64,000 nucleotides of DNA from Deltaproteobacteria bacterium. GTDB lineage: Bacteria; UBA10199; DSSB01. Shown one piece after another: positions 1 to 8,907 of the stretch (position 1 is the stretch's first letter; every line of letters begins with the position of its first letter). The DNA lies in NCBI GenBank assembly GCA_024233625.1, contig JACKPJ010000002.1, positions 178,618 through 242,617 on the forward strand, given 5' to 3'. The position numbers were made by a program, and so were the translations under genes. The notes beneath the pieces were generated by a model, which searched no databases, had not been told where the DNA came from, and saw only the letters and a program-made list of their open reading frames with translations.

Positions 1-54
1 GATTAAATCACTGAGAAGAAAACTCTAAAATTAAATCAAAGGAGATTAAAGTAT

Positions 55-606
55 ATGGTTTCAGCAACCCAAATTCGAGTCGGAAATGTAATTGAGTTGA
101 ATAATGAATTGTATCGTGTGCTCAAAATACAACATGTTACCCCTGGTAAAGGTAACGCCGTAGTTCAAACAGAGTTGCGTAATTTGGATAAAGGTAACAA
201 ACTTAATCAGCGTTTTCGTTCCACAGAAAATGTCAACAAAGTTGAGATCTTTGAACGTAAAATGCAATTTTTATACGAGGATGCAGGAATTTATCATTTT
301 ATGGATCCTGAAACCTATGATCAGGTAGAAATGACCAAAGATATTTTGGAAGAAGCCATTCCTTTTTTGATTCCCGAGACAATGTTGTCTGTCTCTTTAT
401 ATGAGGGAAAGTCTATCGGAGTTGCGCTGCCTCCTCGAGTCACTCTCAAAGTTGCGCAATGTGATCCTGCCAGTAAAGGACAAGCCGGTGCAACGAAAGA
501 AGCTGTGATGGAAAATGGCAATATTGTACGCGTGCCACTCTTTATCAAAGAAGGTGATGATATTGTCGTGGATACAGCGACAAATTCATACGCCGAAAAG
601 GCTTAA
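55..606 (+). CDS. efp: Elongation factor P
   Basis: EF-P binds ribosomes stalled on polyproline stretches and promotes peptide bond formation in the cytoplasm. The 183 residues match the usual family length. The N-terminal KOW-like domain carries the loop TPGKGNA, where Lys32 sits at the position modified by lysyl, rhamnosyl or other groups in characterised EF-Ps. Two OB-like domains follow. The start is supported by AAGGAGA just upstream of the ATG. No modification enzyme (EpmA, EarP, YmfI) is encoded in this window, so the modification type cannot be read here. The stop lies one base from the convergent stop of the next gene. Confidence 0.97.
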   Translation: MVSATQIRVGNVIELNNELYRVLKIQHVTPGKGNAVVQTELRNLDKGNKLNQRFRSTENVNKVEIFERKMQFLYEDAGIYHFMDPETYDQVEMTKDILEEAIPFLIPETMLSVSLYEGKSIGVALPPRVTLKVAQCDPASKGQAGATKEAVMENGNIVRVPLFIKEGDDIVVDTATNSYAEKA

Positions 607-607
607 A

Positions 608-1585
608 TTATTTTTCTGTTTTCTCTTCCTCTGGGGGAGGTTCTAGACCTTCTAAAAGATATTCTACCTTTTTTTCAGCGAGTAATTTTTGCAATAGCTC
701 TTCTTTCACTTTTGCTTGAATCTGGCTTTGAATAAAGGGAGCAACGTGATCGTAAGGCTGAGTTTCTTTGACTCCTGTGACCATAATAATATGAATGCCC
801 AAGGCGGTTTCGATGGGCTCGGAGATTTGTCCGGGTTCCATTTGAAAAGCCTTTGCGACCACAGGACCCCAATCGAGTTGTTTTACCCTTTGGTCAATAA
901 AGCTAATCTTGCCAACTTGCCCGAAATTACTTTTTGCAATAGGATCTTGGGTTTCTTGGGCGGCAATTTCACCAAAATTTTCTGCAGTGAGCCCTTCGCG
1001 AATATTTTCTGCTTGTTGCCTAGCCGCAGCTTTTTGTTCTTCTAGAGTAGGCCCTGGCATATTTTGGTAATAGTAGACAATGTCTGAAACCTCGACACTC
1101 GAATAATATTTGTCTTTATCTTTTTCGTATTGTTCTTTGGCACGTTGATCGAGTTTTTCATAAATGTATTGTCCACCAATTAAGGAGCGGCGAGTAAGCC
1201 ATAACTGTCCTTTGAGTTTGTCGGAGCTTTCTAATAGATTTTGTTCAAGAGCTTTTTGGTAAAAGACTTCTTGCTCGATAATTTGTTTTAATATTAGTCT
1301 TCTTCCATCTGGAGTTGCAAATGCTCCATCAAAATTTGGAATATATTGTCGTAAAATATTGAAGTGCCCTTCGTAAATGATTTTGTCTCCTACTTTCATC
1401 ATTTTTCTACCTTCTTTGACTTTATCAAGTACATCTGCAGGAAAATAATTTGAATCATAATATGATAAGTCAGACTTTGTATTTACTTTAGAGTTTTCTT
1501 TTGGAGTTTTCGGATTAATCGATTCATCTCCACAGGAGAGACTAAAAAATATTAAGTAAGTAAAGATAAGATATTTGTATCGCAC
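608..1585 (-). CDS. PpiC/parvulin-type peptidyl-prolyl isomerase lipoprotein
   Basis: This is a SurA/PrsA-like periplasmic folding factor, inferred to be lipid-anchored. The signal peptide ends in the lipobox SLSC. An alpha-helical N-terminal chaperone part is followed by a parvulin domain in the C-terminal third, with the family pattern FGEIAAQ ... GISFID-type segment ... PGQISEPIET ... GIHIIMV. The C-terminus is charged and Pro/Glu-rich. I chose the GTG at 1585 because GAGGGGG lies five bases upstream; an in-frame ATG eight codons earlier (1609) has no such site. The gene is convergent with efp and probably monocistronic. Its clients are unknown, but it neighbours a locus exporting surface proteins. 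Confidence 0.88.
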   Translation of the reverse strand: MRYKYLIFTYLIFFSLSCGDESINPKTPKENSKVNTKSDLSYYDSNYFPADVLDKVKEGRKMMKVGDKIIYEGHFNILRQYIPNFDGAFATPDGRRLILKQIIEQEVFYQKALEQNLLESSDKLKGQLWLTRRSLIGGQYIYEKLDQRAKEQYEKDKDKYYSSVEVSDIVYYYQNMPGPTLEEQKAAARQQAENIREGLTAENFGEIAAQETQDPIAKSNFGQVGKISFIDQRVKQLDWGPVVAKAFQMEPGQISEPIETALGIHIIMVTGVKETQPYDHVAPFIQSQIQAKVKEELLQKLLAEKKVEYLLEGLEPPPEEEKTEK

Positions 1586-1729
1586 AATAACCCCCTCTTT
1601 ATGATTCATTAATTATCAAAATTATAATGGATAAAGTCTTCGTATCACAAGCTTTGATTTCATTAACTTAAAAAAAAGTCTTGGAGCTTCTTCTTTTTAT
1701 GCTTTACCATTATACATCAGGATTATTTT

Positions 1730-2650
1730 ATGAAACCAGGCTTGCTTATATTATGTCTTTTGTTTTTCTTAGCTGTGAGTAACAGCTGTGCTCGCTATAA
1801 TGAGATTAGATCCAATGTGAATAATTTTGAAACACGTTATGACCAGTTAACAGTTATACCTAAACTAAAAGTACCAGACCCTGAGAAAAAAAAGAAAAAG
1901 TCATTTAAACGTTATAATAGACCTTATGCTCCTCCATATTATGAAGGAAAAAATCAAAAAGAAGATGAGCAAATTGAGGAAGAAGAGATTGTAGTGGCTC
2001 CTGAACCCATAGATCAAAACAGTGAATGGATAGAAAAGGAAAGAACTCAAAAAAAGTCTGGTCCTTCATCACTTTGGATGGAGCGTGTTTTGCAAGGTGG
2101 TTTAGCTTATGCTGAAGTTGCTCAAATTGCGACTGATATACGTCTTTTTAAATTTGCAGAGGGATACTCAAAGCAATCCATTTTATTGATGTGGAACGCA
2201 GAGTCATTATTAGAGATGGATGGCTCAGATGCGGTCGTTAGTATCCAAAAATTGCTAGATGAATTTGTGATTCCAGAAATTACTCAAGAAAAGCCTAAAT
2301 ATTATCGTGGGCAAGATGCTTTTGAAATCATTCAAGAAGTTTTAGACCATATGGAAAGTTTCCATGACCGTTTTTGCGCCTTTTCTCAAGGATCTAACTT
2401 TTTTGCTTCTAAGGCACATTTGGAATACTCCATTGATTTATTGAAAATGAAACTTTATAGCCAATCTATTGTACAGTCGCGAAAAGCATTAAGCTTGTTA
2501 GGTAGTAAAAGAGGGGAAGAGCTTGATTGTAACGATGTGGATCAGGATAAGATTTTGATTCCCTTTGATTTGTGCCCAAATTCTCCTGAGGATAGAGATG
2601 GTGATGAAGATGAAGATGGCTGCCCTGAATTTGATGTTGAATTTGATTAG
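1730..2650 (+). CDS. Lipoprotein with acidic TSP3-like C-terminal tail
   Basis: A signal peptide of about 20 residues ends in the lipobox VSNSC, so the product is a predicted lipoprotein of 306 residues. A Lys/Glu/Pro-rich linker (residues 45-110) is followed by a helical middle. The last 45 residues hold Asp-rich motifs (DVDQDK, NSPEDRDGDEDEDGC) that resemble thrombospondin type-3 or OmpA-associated calcium-binding repeats. I do not recognise the middle part. It is first in a co-oriented series with the subunit, chaperone and barrel genes downstream, so it may be a surface or periplasmic accessory of that system. This role is inferred only from position. Confidence 0.75.
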   Translation: MKPGLLILCLLFFLAVSNSCARYNEIRSNVNNFETRYDQLTVIPKLKVPDPEKKKKKSFKRYNRPYAPPYYEGKNQKEDEQIEEEEIVVAPEPIDQNSEWIEKERTQKKSGPSSLWMERVLQGGLAYAEVAQIATDIRLFKFAEGYSKQSILLMWNAESLLEMDGSDAVVSIQKLLDEFVIPEITQEKPKYYRGQDAFEIIQEVLDHMESFHDRFCAFSQGSNFFASKAHLEYSIDLLKMKLYSQSIVQSRKALSLLGSKRGEELDCNDVDQDKILIPFDLCPNSPEDRDGDEDEDGCPEFDVEFD

Positions 2651-2739
2651 TTTTTTTACAAATAGACTTTTGAAAATTTAAATAATTTGTTTAGAATATT
2701 TAGCAGAACGAAATTTTTTTGAGGAAAGTTCAAATAACA

Positions 2740-3315
2740 ATGAAAAATAAAAACAAAATACCTATACTCTTTTTGTTTTTCTTTGCTGAGATGTATTTTT
2801 TTTCAGTAAATTTAGTTTACTCGGAGACTGTCCAGTTAGAAGGCGAAATCATGCCTATGGCTATGCTGGAGATAGATCTACCAAACGCTCGATTAAGTAG
2901 TGAAGGTCAAACTACAGGAACAATCGACTTTGGACAGGTTAACGCAATGGGTTTGGCTGTGAATCCACTCGGTCGACTTGTTGTATCTTCAGAGTACGGT
3001 GAAGCTTATTACCAAGCAGATGTTACACTGAGAGCTATGGCATCAGGATTTACAGATCCCATCAGTTTAGTTGTTTCTCAAACTGATCAAGGGCCCCTTT
3101 CAGGGTTGATTTATGAATCGGACCAAAGTTTTGATATCAGTCAGACTCGGAGTTTAAATGCTATACCTAATTCACCTACAAAAAGAGTTGTGATTGCTAG
3201 TGTGAATACTGGAATAACTGAGTACTATCGTCAAATTATTCTAAGAGTGCCACGTGATTTGTCTTCAGGGTTAAAGACTGCTACACTCGAATATCATTTA
3301 GAGGTTTGTCAGTGA
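2740..3315 (+). CDS. Secreted subunit-like protein A of chaperone-usher-like locus
   Basis: A 191-residue exported protein with a cleavable signal peptide (cut near YSE). The mature part is beta-rich. It shares three landmarks with the next two products: a central IDFGQVNAMG motif, a short GEAYY segment, and a last strand ending TATLEYHLEV. This layout recalls small beta-sandwich pilus subunits (spore coat U or DUF4402-like), but I cannot assign it to a named family. GAGGAAAG lies upstream of the ATG at 2740; a TTG at 2719 in the same frame is less likely. Its stop overlaps the GTG start of subunit B, suggesting translational coupling. Confidence 0.8.
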   Translation: MKNKNKIPILFLFFFAEMYFFSVNLVYSETVQLEGEIMPMAMLEIDLPNARLSSEGQTTGTIDFGQVNAMGLAVNPLGRLVVSSEYGEAYYQADVTLRAMASGFTDPISLVVSQTDQGPLSGLIYESDQSFDISQTRSLNAIPNSPTKRVVIASVNTGITEYYRQIILRVPRDLSSGLKTATLEYHLEVCQ

Positions 3316-3884
3316 AATATAAGAGAATGAAAAAATATGTTTTCATTTTAATTTTCAAAACAATTCTTTTTTCTATTACAGCAGTCAGCTTGGCTCAACA
3401 GGATCAATCCAGTTTGACGATTGAAGTTCAGGTAGTCCCTCAGGCTGTCTTGCAAATTAGTAGTGTAGGGCAAGAATCGATTTTTCAAAGTGGTATCAAT
3501 TTAGATTTTGGAAGGATGGACGCTTTTGGTCAAAACCAAAAAACAGGAATTCTTATTCAACGAGTTCAAGATGGAGCTATTTATTATCATCCAATTATAG
3601 TAAAAGCAGGTACTTCTGGGGGTATTCATAATCGTGGAAGATTGAAAGTTTCTCTGGTTCCAGGGTCAAGGCTATCAAATTTAAACTTTGTTGAAACAAT
3701 CGGTTATAATGAGGCTCCTGCATCTTTTTCAAACCTTCTCAATGATGGAGAATCGAGAGTCATTGTGAATGATGTAGCTGAAACAAAGGTTTATGAGCGC
3801 TTAGTCGGTGTTTATATTCGTCATGATACTCCAGGTGGAAATTTGACTGCTCAAATGGAATATAGCCTTGAGGTGAAGCCATGA
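3312..3884 (+). CDS. Secreted subunit-like protein B of chaperone-usher-like locus
   Basis: A 190-residue exported protein with a signal peptide ending near SLAQ. It shows the same landmarks as subunit A: LDFGRMDAFG in the middle, GAIYYH after it, and a final strand ending AQMEYSLEV. The GTG at 3312 overlaps the upstream TGA (GTGA) and has GAGG seven bases before it, so it is preferred over the TTG at 3306. The 3' end overlaps the next ATG in ATGA. Tight overlaps and shared motifs suggest a paralogous subunit set made in fixed ratio. The function as a pilus-like subunit is inferred from the neighbouring chaperone. Confidence 0.8.
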   Translation: MKYKRMKKYVFILIFKTILFSITAVSLAQQDQSSLTIEVQVVPQAVLQISSVGQESIFQSGINLDFGRMDAFGQNQKTGILIQRVQDGAIYYHPIIVKAGTSGGIHNRGRLKVSLVPGSRLSNLNFVETIGYNEAPASFSNLLNDGESRVIVNDVAETKVYERLVGVYIRHDTPGGNLTAQMEYSLEVKP

Positions 3885-4417
3885 TTAGGTACTTATTCTT
3901 TTTTCTAATCATGGGATTGTCTTTCAATATTTATGCTGAGACTATACCGGAAGCAATTATAACAATTCAAGGTCTTGGAACTAATTTTCTTAAGCACAAT
4001 CAAAGTGAGAATCGAATTTTACTTAATCAAGTAGACGCATTAGGTGTATCTCCGAATCCTTCTGGTGATGTTTATTATGACGAAAGCAGAGGAGGTGCAT
4101 TTTACTCAATAGGTGTGGAGTTAATTACAGAAGTAAAAGGTGAATCTACTTCGTTAGGTCGTTTGCAGGTGATTCGATCTCCTGGACTTGCCGGTAATCA
4201 ATTACCTGAGGATGCCCTTTATGACAGCGATTATAATGTGAAGTTTGGTCCTGGAGCAGATATTCATTTGCTAAGAGAATTGCAACCCTTTGTAATTAGC
4301 TCTGATATCAGAGCAGCACAAACAACTATCCAAAGGAAAGTAGGAGTTTTTATTTCTAAAGATCTAGCACCAGGTCGTTATGAAGCGACATTGACATATG
4401 TCTTTTCTGTTTTTTAA
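3881..4417 (+). CDS. Secreted subunit-like protein C of chaperone-usher-like locus
   Basis: A 178-residue exported protein with a signal peptide ending IYAE. It is the most divergent of the three: the central motif is LLNQVDALG, the following segment GAFYS, and the last strand EATLTYVFSV. A conserved stretch before the C-terminus (VGVFISKDLAPG) matches VGVYIRHDTPGG of subunit B. The start overlaps the B stop in ATGA. The lack of the DFG motif and the final position in the set could mean a tip or terminating subunit, but nothing in the sequence decides this. Confidence 0.77.
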   Translation: MIRYLFFFLIMGLSFNIYAETIPEAIITIQGLGTNFLKHNQSENRILLNQVDALGVSPNPSGDVYYDESRGGAFYSIGVELITEVKGESTSLGRLQVIRSPGLAGNQLPEDALYDSDYNVKFGPGADIHLLRELQPFVISSDIRAAQTTIQRKVGVFISKDLAPGRYEATLTYVFSVF

Positions 4418-4485
4418 GCTTCATAAAATTGTTATTCATAATGTTATTTTAAATGATTAGTATTAAATAAATTTAGGAGGGGAAA

Positions 4486-5286
4486 GTGAATAAAAATCTT
4501 TTTTGTTTAACATTTCTTTTGATTTTTTTATGTAGTCCTGCTTTTGGACAAGGTAGTCGTCTTGGGATTTCTCCAGTAAGGGTGTTTATATCAGGGCAGC
4601 CAGGGACTACTGCTGGACAAGAAGTGTGGGTATTCAATAAAGGAAATGGAACTTTTTTGTTTGAGTGTGAATTTTCAGATTATTGGTATGAAATGAATGA
4701 GATTAAATCAGCTCCAATAGGAACTTTTCAAGAGAGACAAGCTGCAGCATGGATACAATGTAATCCCAATCGATTTTTAGTTCCAGGTAATCGTCGACAA
4801 AAAATTAAAGTTACTGCTGCTATTCCTAAGGGTCTTGAAGGAGATCATTTTGCAGCTTTTAACGCAAAAATGTTGCCCCCTGATAATATAAAAGATGAAG
4901 GGAACACAAAGCTTAACCTTGCAGCTCGTATTGTTGCTCCAGTAGTTGTGACAGTTCTTGGTACTCAAAAACCAAAAGCTGAAATTTTTGATGCAAAAAT
5001 CAGTCCTAAAAAACGGTTTCAGGTATTTACGGCTAAAGTTAAGAATTTAGGAAATGTTCATTTAGCAGGTGAAGGTAGCCTGGTCTTAGAAAATAATAGT
5101 GCAACAATTAGTAGTAAGACGAACATTGTTTTACCTTTTACTTTTCCAGGGATGACTCGTAATATTGAAGCAACCATTATTGAAAAAATTCCTCCAGGAA
5201 AATATCAAGCTGTTTTAACTATTGCACCCAGTCAAAGGAGTGGGGGAACTTCATTAGTCAGCGATTTTCCTGTCGATGTAAAATAG
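4486..5286 (+). CDS. PapD-like periplasmic pilus/fimbrial chaperone
   Basis: A 266-residue exported protein (signal peptide ending AFGQ). The N-terminal half follows the PapD-like chaperone pattern: GISPVRVFI as the first strand, a VWVFNKG segment, then AAWIQCNP, a P-G-x-x-R-x-K-I-K-V motif and GDHFAAF. The C-terminal half is a second immunoglobulin-like domain. Such chaperones donate a strand to pilus subunits in the periplasm and deliver them to an usher. The start is GTG with a strong AGGAGGGG. Position between the three subunit genes and an outer-membrane barrel gene fits that role. It is clearly divergent from classical FGL/FGS chaperones, so the subclass is uncertain. Confidence 0.78.
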   Translation: MNKNLFCLTFLLIFLCSPAFGQGSRLGISPVRVFISGQPGTTAGQEVWVFNKGNGTFLFECEFSDYWYEMNEIKSAPIGTFQERQAAAWIQCNPNRFLVPGNRRQKIKVTAAIPKGLEGDHFAAFNAKMLPPDNIKDEGNTKLNLAARIVAPVVVTVLGTQKPKAEIFDAKISPKKRFQVFTAKVKNLGNVHLAGEGSLVLENNSATISSKTNIVLPFTFPGMTRNIEATIIEKIPPGKYQAVLTIAPSQRSGGTSLVSDFPVDVK

Positions 5287-5399
5287 CAAGCAATTAATCA
5301 ATAGTTTCCCTAGGTGTAAAACTCACTGTTTATGCTAAATTATTTGCTCGCTATCTTTCTAAGCTAATGGCATAATTAGGGAAAATCATATATATTCTT

Positions 5400-8120
5400 A
5401 TGAGATTTTCTTTGCTGAGCCGTGTATTCAAATTTCTGTGTTTGTCCCTAAGTTTGATTTCTTTTTTTGGAGAAATTTTCTTCTCAAGGGTAGTTTATGC
5501 GCAGGCACTTGAGAGTCAAGTTGCCATTCCTCGTTATGAATTAGCGCTTCGTGAAGTGTTAGATATCCAAGCACAGAGTTTAAGAAACTTTGTAGTGACC
5601 ATTCCTAATATTATAAAAGCAGACCGTTTGCCAGGAGATGTTTTACGAATTGAAGGAGTTGGCCAGGGGAGAACTTTCATTCATGTTTGGGATGCAGCGG
5701 GACGTCATACTTACGAAATAGAAGTCTTAGGCTTTGGACGCGCTTCAGTTCAACGATTGAAAAGAAAAGGCTATTCTCCTAAAGGTGCACAGCTCTCATA
5801 TCGAATGAGGACTATTGGTGAGAGAAGGCAGGGTGTTGGTTGGCGTGATCCGCTTTATGAACATGAGTTTGAAGCTCGAGTGCCTGTTAACAAACAAAGT
5901 GAATGGTACACAATTGGTCGGGCTTCGACGAACACGCGTGTACTTGATGGTCCTACTGGCGTTCCGTTTTCTCAGGCGACCGAACCAACTTATATACTTT
6001 CCTATTATAGGACTCCTCGGTTTACCTTAGCACTAGGTGATGCCAGTTTTACGGCGAGTGAACTTTCTGTACGAGGTTTTCCTTTTCGAGGTGCCTTGTT
6101 TGAATATCATAAAGATAGAGATCGTGCTCAGGTTTTTGCAGGTTGGTCTCGACCTCTATATGGGTTTGGGGAATATCTGGAAATTCAAAAGCCGAGAGTT
6201 TATGGGTTTAGTGGAACGAAAGAAGTTTTAGGCAATGTATTCTTTCATAATAGCTTTGTTTTTTTAGATCAAGATGGGGCGACAGACATTGATGGAACAC
6301 CATTTGAAGATGATTATATCTATACTGTAGGTATGTCTGCTCTTCCCATTAGGAAAAATATTTATATAGAGGGCGAGTATGGACGCTCTAAATTGGATAA
6401 TTCAATGAGAATATTGGTTGAATGGCGACCCTATTGGGGGAATATTTTAGCTTATTATCGTCGTATTGGTACAAATTATGTCGATCTTTCTAGAGGTTTT
6501 TTAATTAACGATTTTCAAGAAGGGAACTTTAGTACAAATTTTCAACCGACGAGGCGTTTAAATTTTAATGTTAATTATCGTTTCAATGAAAATGGTCTTG
6601 CTTCAGATTCTAGTGTTTCTTCTAAGAATCACTCAGTCTATTTAACTGGTCAATTTGATCAAAATGACAATGTTAATTACATTTCTTCATTTACCTTGAC
6701 GAGAAGTCAAAATGCTTCATCAAGTTATGCTATTGAGCGTGGGAGTTTTATGTATAATAGGTACTTTGATGAGCATCGCAGACGCCTTTATGCAGAGTTA
6801 AGAGCAGACCATAGTCATCAAAGAACATTTTCTTCGGGTGATGTTCGTGACAATTTGGGAGGAAATTTTGATGCACGTTATCGCCATTTTTTAAATAAAA
6901 ATTTTGAGTTGATTGGGAATATGGAGGTATTTATCTCTCGGATTAGTCAAAGTTCTAATCAAGATACCAAATCTTACTTTTTAACTAATGCAAGCTGGGG
7001 GCCGGAAGTTATTTATACTCGGGAGAATATTTATGCAACTGCGGGTTTTAACCATAGTTTTACAATCTCTGATTTAACAAATTCGCATTTCATTCAACCA
7101 TTTTTAACTGCAGTATATAAGCCTAACTCCTCACTAGCTTTAGAAGCTTCTATTAATTCTACTTATGATTTTATTGAGTCTGACTATACATTAAGCTTAT
7201 TAGGCCAGCTAACATATCGATTTGGTCCGGGTATTGCGGATACACCCTTTTCTAGTAAGGTGAGAGAGACGGTTAAAGTTATTGGAAAAATATTTTTTGA
7301 TAATAATGTCAACGGGATACAAGATGAAGACGAAAATTTGGTGACGGGTTTAAATGTAAGACTTAATGATAAGGAAATCAATGCAAATAATGGTACTTTT
7401 AAATTAGAAGCAACAGCGGGGAGAGATGAGTTGCAAGTTTTATTGGGTAAGGAGTATGAAAGTTTTCGCGTGACTACACCCAACCCTTTAAAAGTAGAAG
7501 GTATTCCTGGAGAGACTGTAAAAGTGAATTTTGGTCTTTTTGAGGGTAGTCTTTTGGTTGGACGTGTTTTAGTCGATGAAAATCAAAATCTTGAGCCAGA
7601 TCAAGGTGAATTTGGACCCGCTGGCATACAGATTAAAATATTTGGACAAGGTTTCGAAAAGATCGTGACTACTAACCCTGGTGGAAGATTTTCTGCCCAC
7701 GTTCCTAAATTAGGTTCATATCAAGCTGAGATAGTGAAAAGGAGTCTGCCTGTGGGTTATCAAGCAATAGGTGAGGAGGTTTTAAGTGCAGAGGTGTCAA
7801 AGAATCAAGTTGGCCACTTGGATCCATTTTTTATAGAAGCCCAGCGTTCTGTCTATGGCATAGTCTTTATGGATACTAACAAAAATGGAATTTATGATGA
7901 GGGTGAACAACTAGCAACTGGTGTGCAAATTAGTATTGGAGAAGAGGTGCAAGAGAGCGCTGAAGATGGTGGTTATATTTTTAGAGATTTGCCATCAGGG
8001 AAGTATAAAATTAAGGTCTCACCTCAAAAATTAGGCAACTATCAGCTCAAGCTTAATCAAACAAGCTTGTCTTTACCTCAAGAACCCCGAAATGTTGAAA
8101 TAAATATTCCTTATCAATAA
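5400..8120 (+). CDS. Outer-membrane usher-like beta-barrel with pilus-formation N-terminal domain and SdrD-B-like repeats
   Basis: A 906-residue exported protein. After the signal peptide (cut near VYAQ), residues about 43-115 resemble the T2SS/T3SS pilus-formation N-terminal domain seen before CpaC-type secretins, ending GQGRTFIHVWDAAG with alternating strand pattern. Residues about 125-615 are rich in aromatic alternating strands typical of an outer-membrane beta-barrel, including LGDASFTASELSVRG. Three SdrD-B or carboxypeptidase-regulatory-like repeats follow (about 624-700, 716-800, 816-906), each starting with a G-x-x-F/V-x-D-x-N-x-N-G-type turn. Context next to a PapD-like chaperone suggests it exports or anchors the subunits. 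It does not look like a textbook FimD usher. Confidence 0.72.
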   Translation: MRFSLLSRVFKFLCLSLSLISFFGEIFFSRVVYAQALESQVAIPRYELALREVLDIQAQSLRNFVVTIPNIIKADRLPGDVLRIEGVGQGRTFIHVWDAAGRHTYEIEVLGFGRASVQRLKRKGYSPKGAQLSYRMRTIGERRQGVGWRDPLYEHEFEARVPVNKQSEWYTIGRASTNTRVLDGPTGVPFSQATEPTYILSYYRTPRFTLALGDASFTASELSVRGFPFRGALFEYHKDRDRAQVFAGWSRPLYGFGEYLEIQKPRVYGFSGTKEVLGNVFFHNSFVFLDQDGATDIDGTPFEDDYIYTVGMSALPIRKNIYIEGEYGRSKLDNSMRILVEWRPYWGNILAYYRRIGTNYVDLSRGFLINDFQEGNFSTNFQPTRRLNFNVNYRFNENGLASDSSVSSKNHSVYLTGQFDQNDNVNYISSFTLTRSQNASSSYAIERGSFMYNRYFDEHRRRLYAELRADHSHQRTFSSGDVRDNLGGNFDARYRHFLNKNFELIGNMEVFISRISQSSNQDTKSYFLTNASWGPEVIYTRENIYATAGFNHSFTISDLTNSHFIQPFLTAVYKPNSSLALEASINSTYDFIESDYTLSLLGQLTYRFGPGIADTPFSSKVRETVKVIGKIFFDNNVNGIQDEDENLVTGLNVRLNDKEINANNGTFKLEATAGRDELQVLLGKEYESFRVTTPNPLKVEGIPGETVKVNFGLFEGSLLVGRVLVDENQNLEPDQGEFGPAGIQIKIFGQGFEKIVTTNPGGRFSAHVPKLGSYQAEIVKRSLPVGYQAIGEEVLSAEVSKNQVGHLDPFFIEAQRSVYGIVFMDTNKNGIYDEGEQLATGVQISIGEEVQESAEDGGYIFRDLPSGKYKIKVSPQKLGNYQLKLNQTSLSLPQEPRNVEINIPYQ

Positions 8121-8121
8121 T

Positions 8122-8150
8122 AAAAAAAACCGTAGTCAGGTTGACTACGG
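8122..8150 (-). terminator. Intrinsic terminator for the 8182-8847 gene
   Basis: A perfect 8-bp stem (8130-8137 with 8143-8150) around a 5-base loop is followed, on the minus strand, by eight T (A run at 8122-8129). It lies between two convergent genes and may also slow transcripts from the plus-strand locus, though that side lacks a T run. Confidence 0.85.
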
Positions 8151-8181
8151 CAAATCATAATGTAATTTTTACGCCTAAATT

Positions 8182-8847
8182 TTAGGGTGCAACTGTCACT
8201 CTTATTTCTGCTTGTGCTGTAATTGGTGTTGCTGTGTCATCGTCTCTTTCAATGAGAGCCAAAAGAGCTCTATCTAAAGATGCTGTTCCCGCACTTGTAC
8301 AAGTTCCACTATAGTTATTTCCACAAATATCTGCATTAATTGTTCCTCCTGTGAGTATATTGAAAGGAGTGGCGACATCTAAGGCGTTTAGTCCCGCAAC
8401 AGTTGTGACCGTTGTTGCATTTGCAAAGTCGATATCGTAGGACCTACCGGTGGTGGCGCTGGGTCCTGCATAAAGATCAACTGTAACGGAAGAAGTTCCT
8501 GGAAAGTGAGCTGAAGTCACGTAAACCGAAAATTCGTCTCCAATGACTCTTTGATCAGTACCAGTGTCAAGGAAGTCTACGAGTGGTACAGCTGGTCCTG
8601 AGATGTAGCCCGTAGGTTGACTGACTGTATAAGCTGCATTTAAGTCAGTTGCTCCATTAACAGTAAAAACGCTACTATCAACACAAGCTGTGATTGTTTC
8701 TTGAGTTGTGGCGTCTAATGTAACTGTGAGGGGCGATGGGTTTCCACCTCCTGTCACCGTGCTACAGACTGTGTTTTGTGCTTGAGAAATTGACGCAAAG
8801 CCTAGAGCAAAAAAACCTGCAATAAGTGTATAAATAAGTTTCTTCAT
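8182..8847 (-). CDS. Secreted beta-rich protein of unknown function
   Basis: A 221-residue exported protein with a clean signal peptide cut at AQA-QNT. The mature part is rich in Thr, Val, Ser and Gly with four Cys, and ends in a strand-like segment AQAEIRVTVAP, similar in style to the subunits of the neighbouring locus. I do not recognise a family. A strong GGAGGGG precedes the ATG. It is convergent with the chaperone-barrel locus, and its leader holds a tetranucleotide repeat, an inverted repeat and, further up, a terminated structured RNA. A pilin or surface-layer role is possible but unproven. Confidence 0.8.
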   Translation of the reverse strand: MKKLIYTLIAGFFALGFASISQAQNTVCSTVTGGGNPSPLTVTLDATTQETITACVDSSVFTVNGATDLNAAYTVSQPTGYISGPAVPLVDFLDTGTDQRVIGDEFSVYVTSAHFPGTSSVTVDLYAGPSATTGRSYDIDFANATTVTTVAGLNALDVATPFNILTGGTINADICGNNYSGTCTSAGTASLDRALLALIERDDDTATPITAQAEIRVTVAP

Positions 8848-8874
8848 ATTCTTACCCCTCCGTTAGGATAATTT

Positions 8875-8899
8875 ATTTTGATTTATGAAAAATCAAAAT
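8875..8899 (-). promoter_or_regulatory. Inverted repeat in leader of the 8182-8847 gene
   Basis: ATTTTGATTT (8875-8884) and AAATCAAAAT (8890-8899) form a perfect 10-bp dyad with a 5-base loop, about 30 bases upstream of the start codon and just before the ribosome-binding site. It could be an operator or an mRNA hairpin. Confidence 0.6.
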
Positions 8900-8907
8900 A
8901 TGAGTTA

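Noticed and set aside
61..267. Minus-strand ORF inside efp
   Set aside because: It is a shadow of efp without a ribosome-binding site; the same holds for most other short ORFs inside larger genes.
5400..8120. Classical FimD/PapC usher
   Set aside because: The N-terminal domain and C-terminal repeats do not follow the usher plan, and no plug or usher signature is seen; only context supports an export role.
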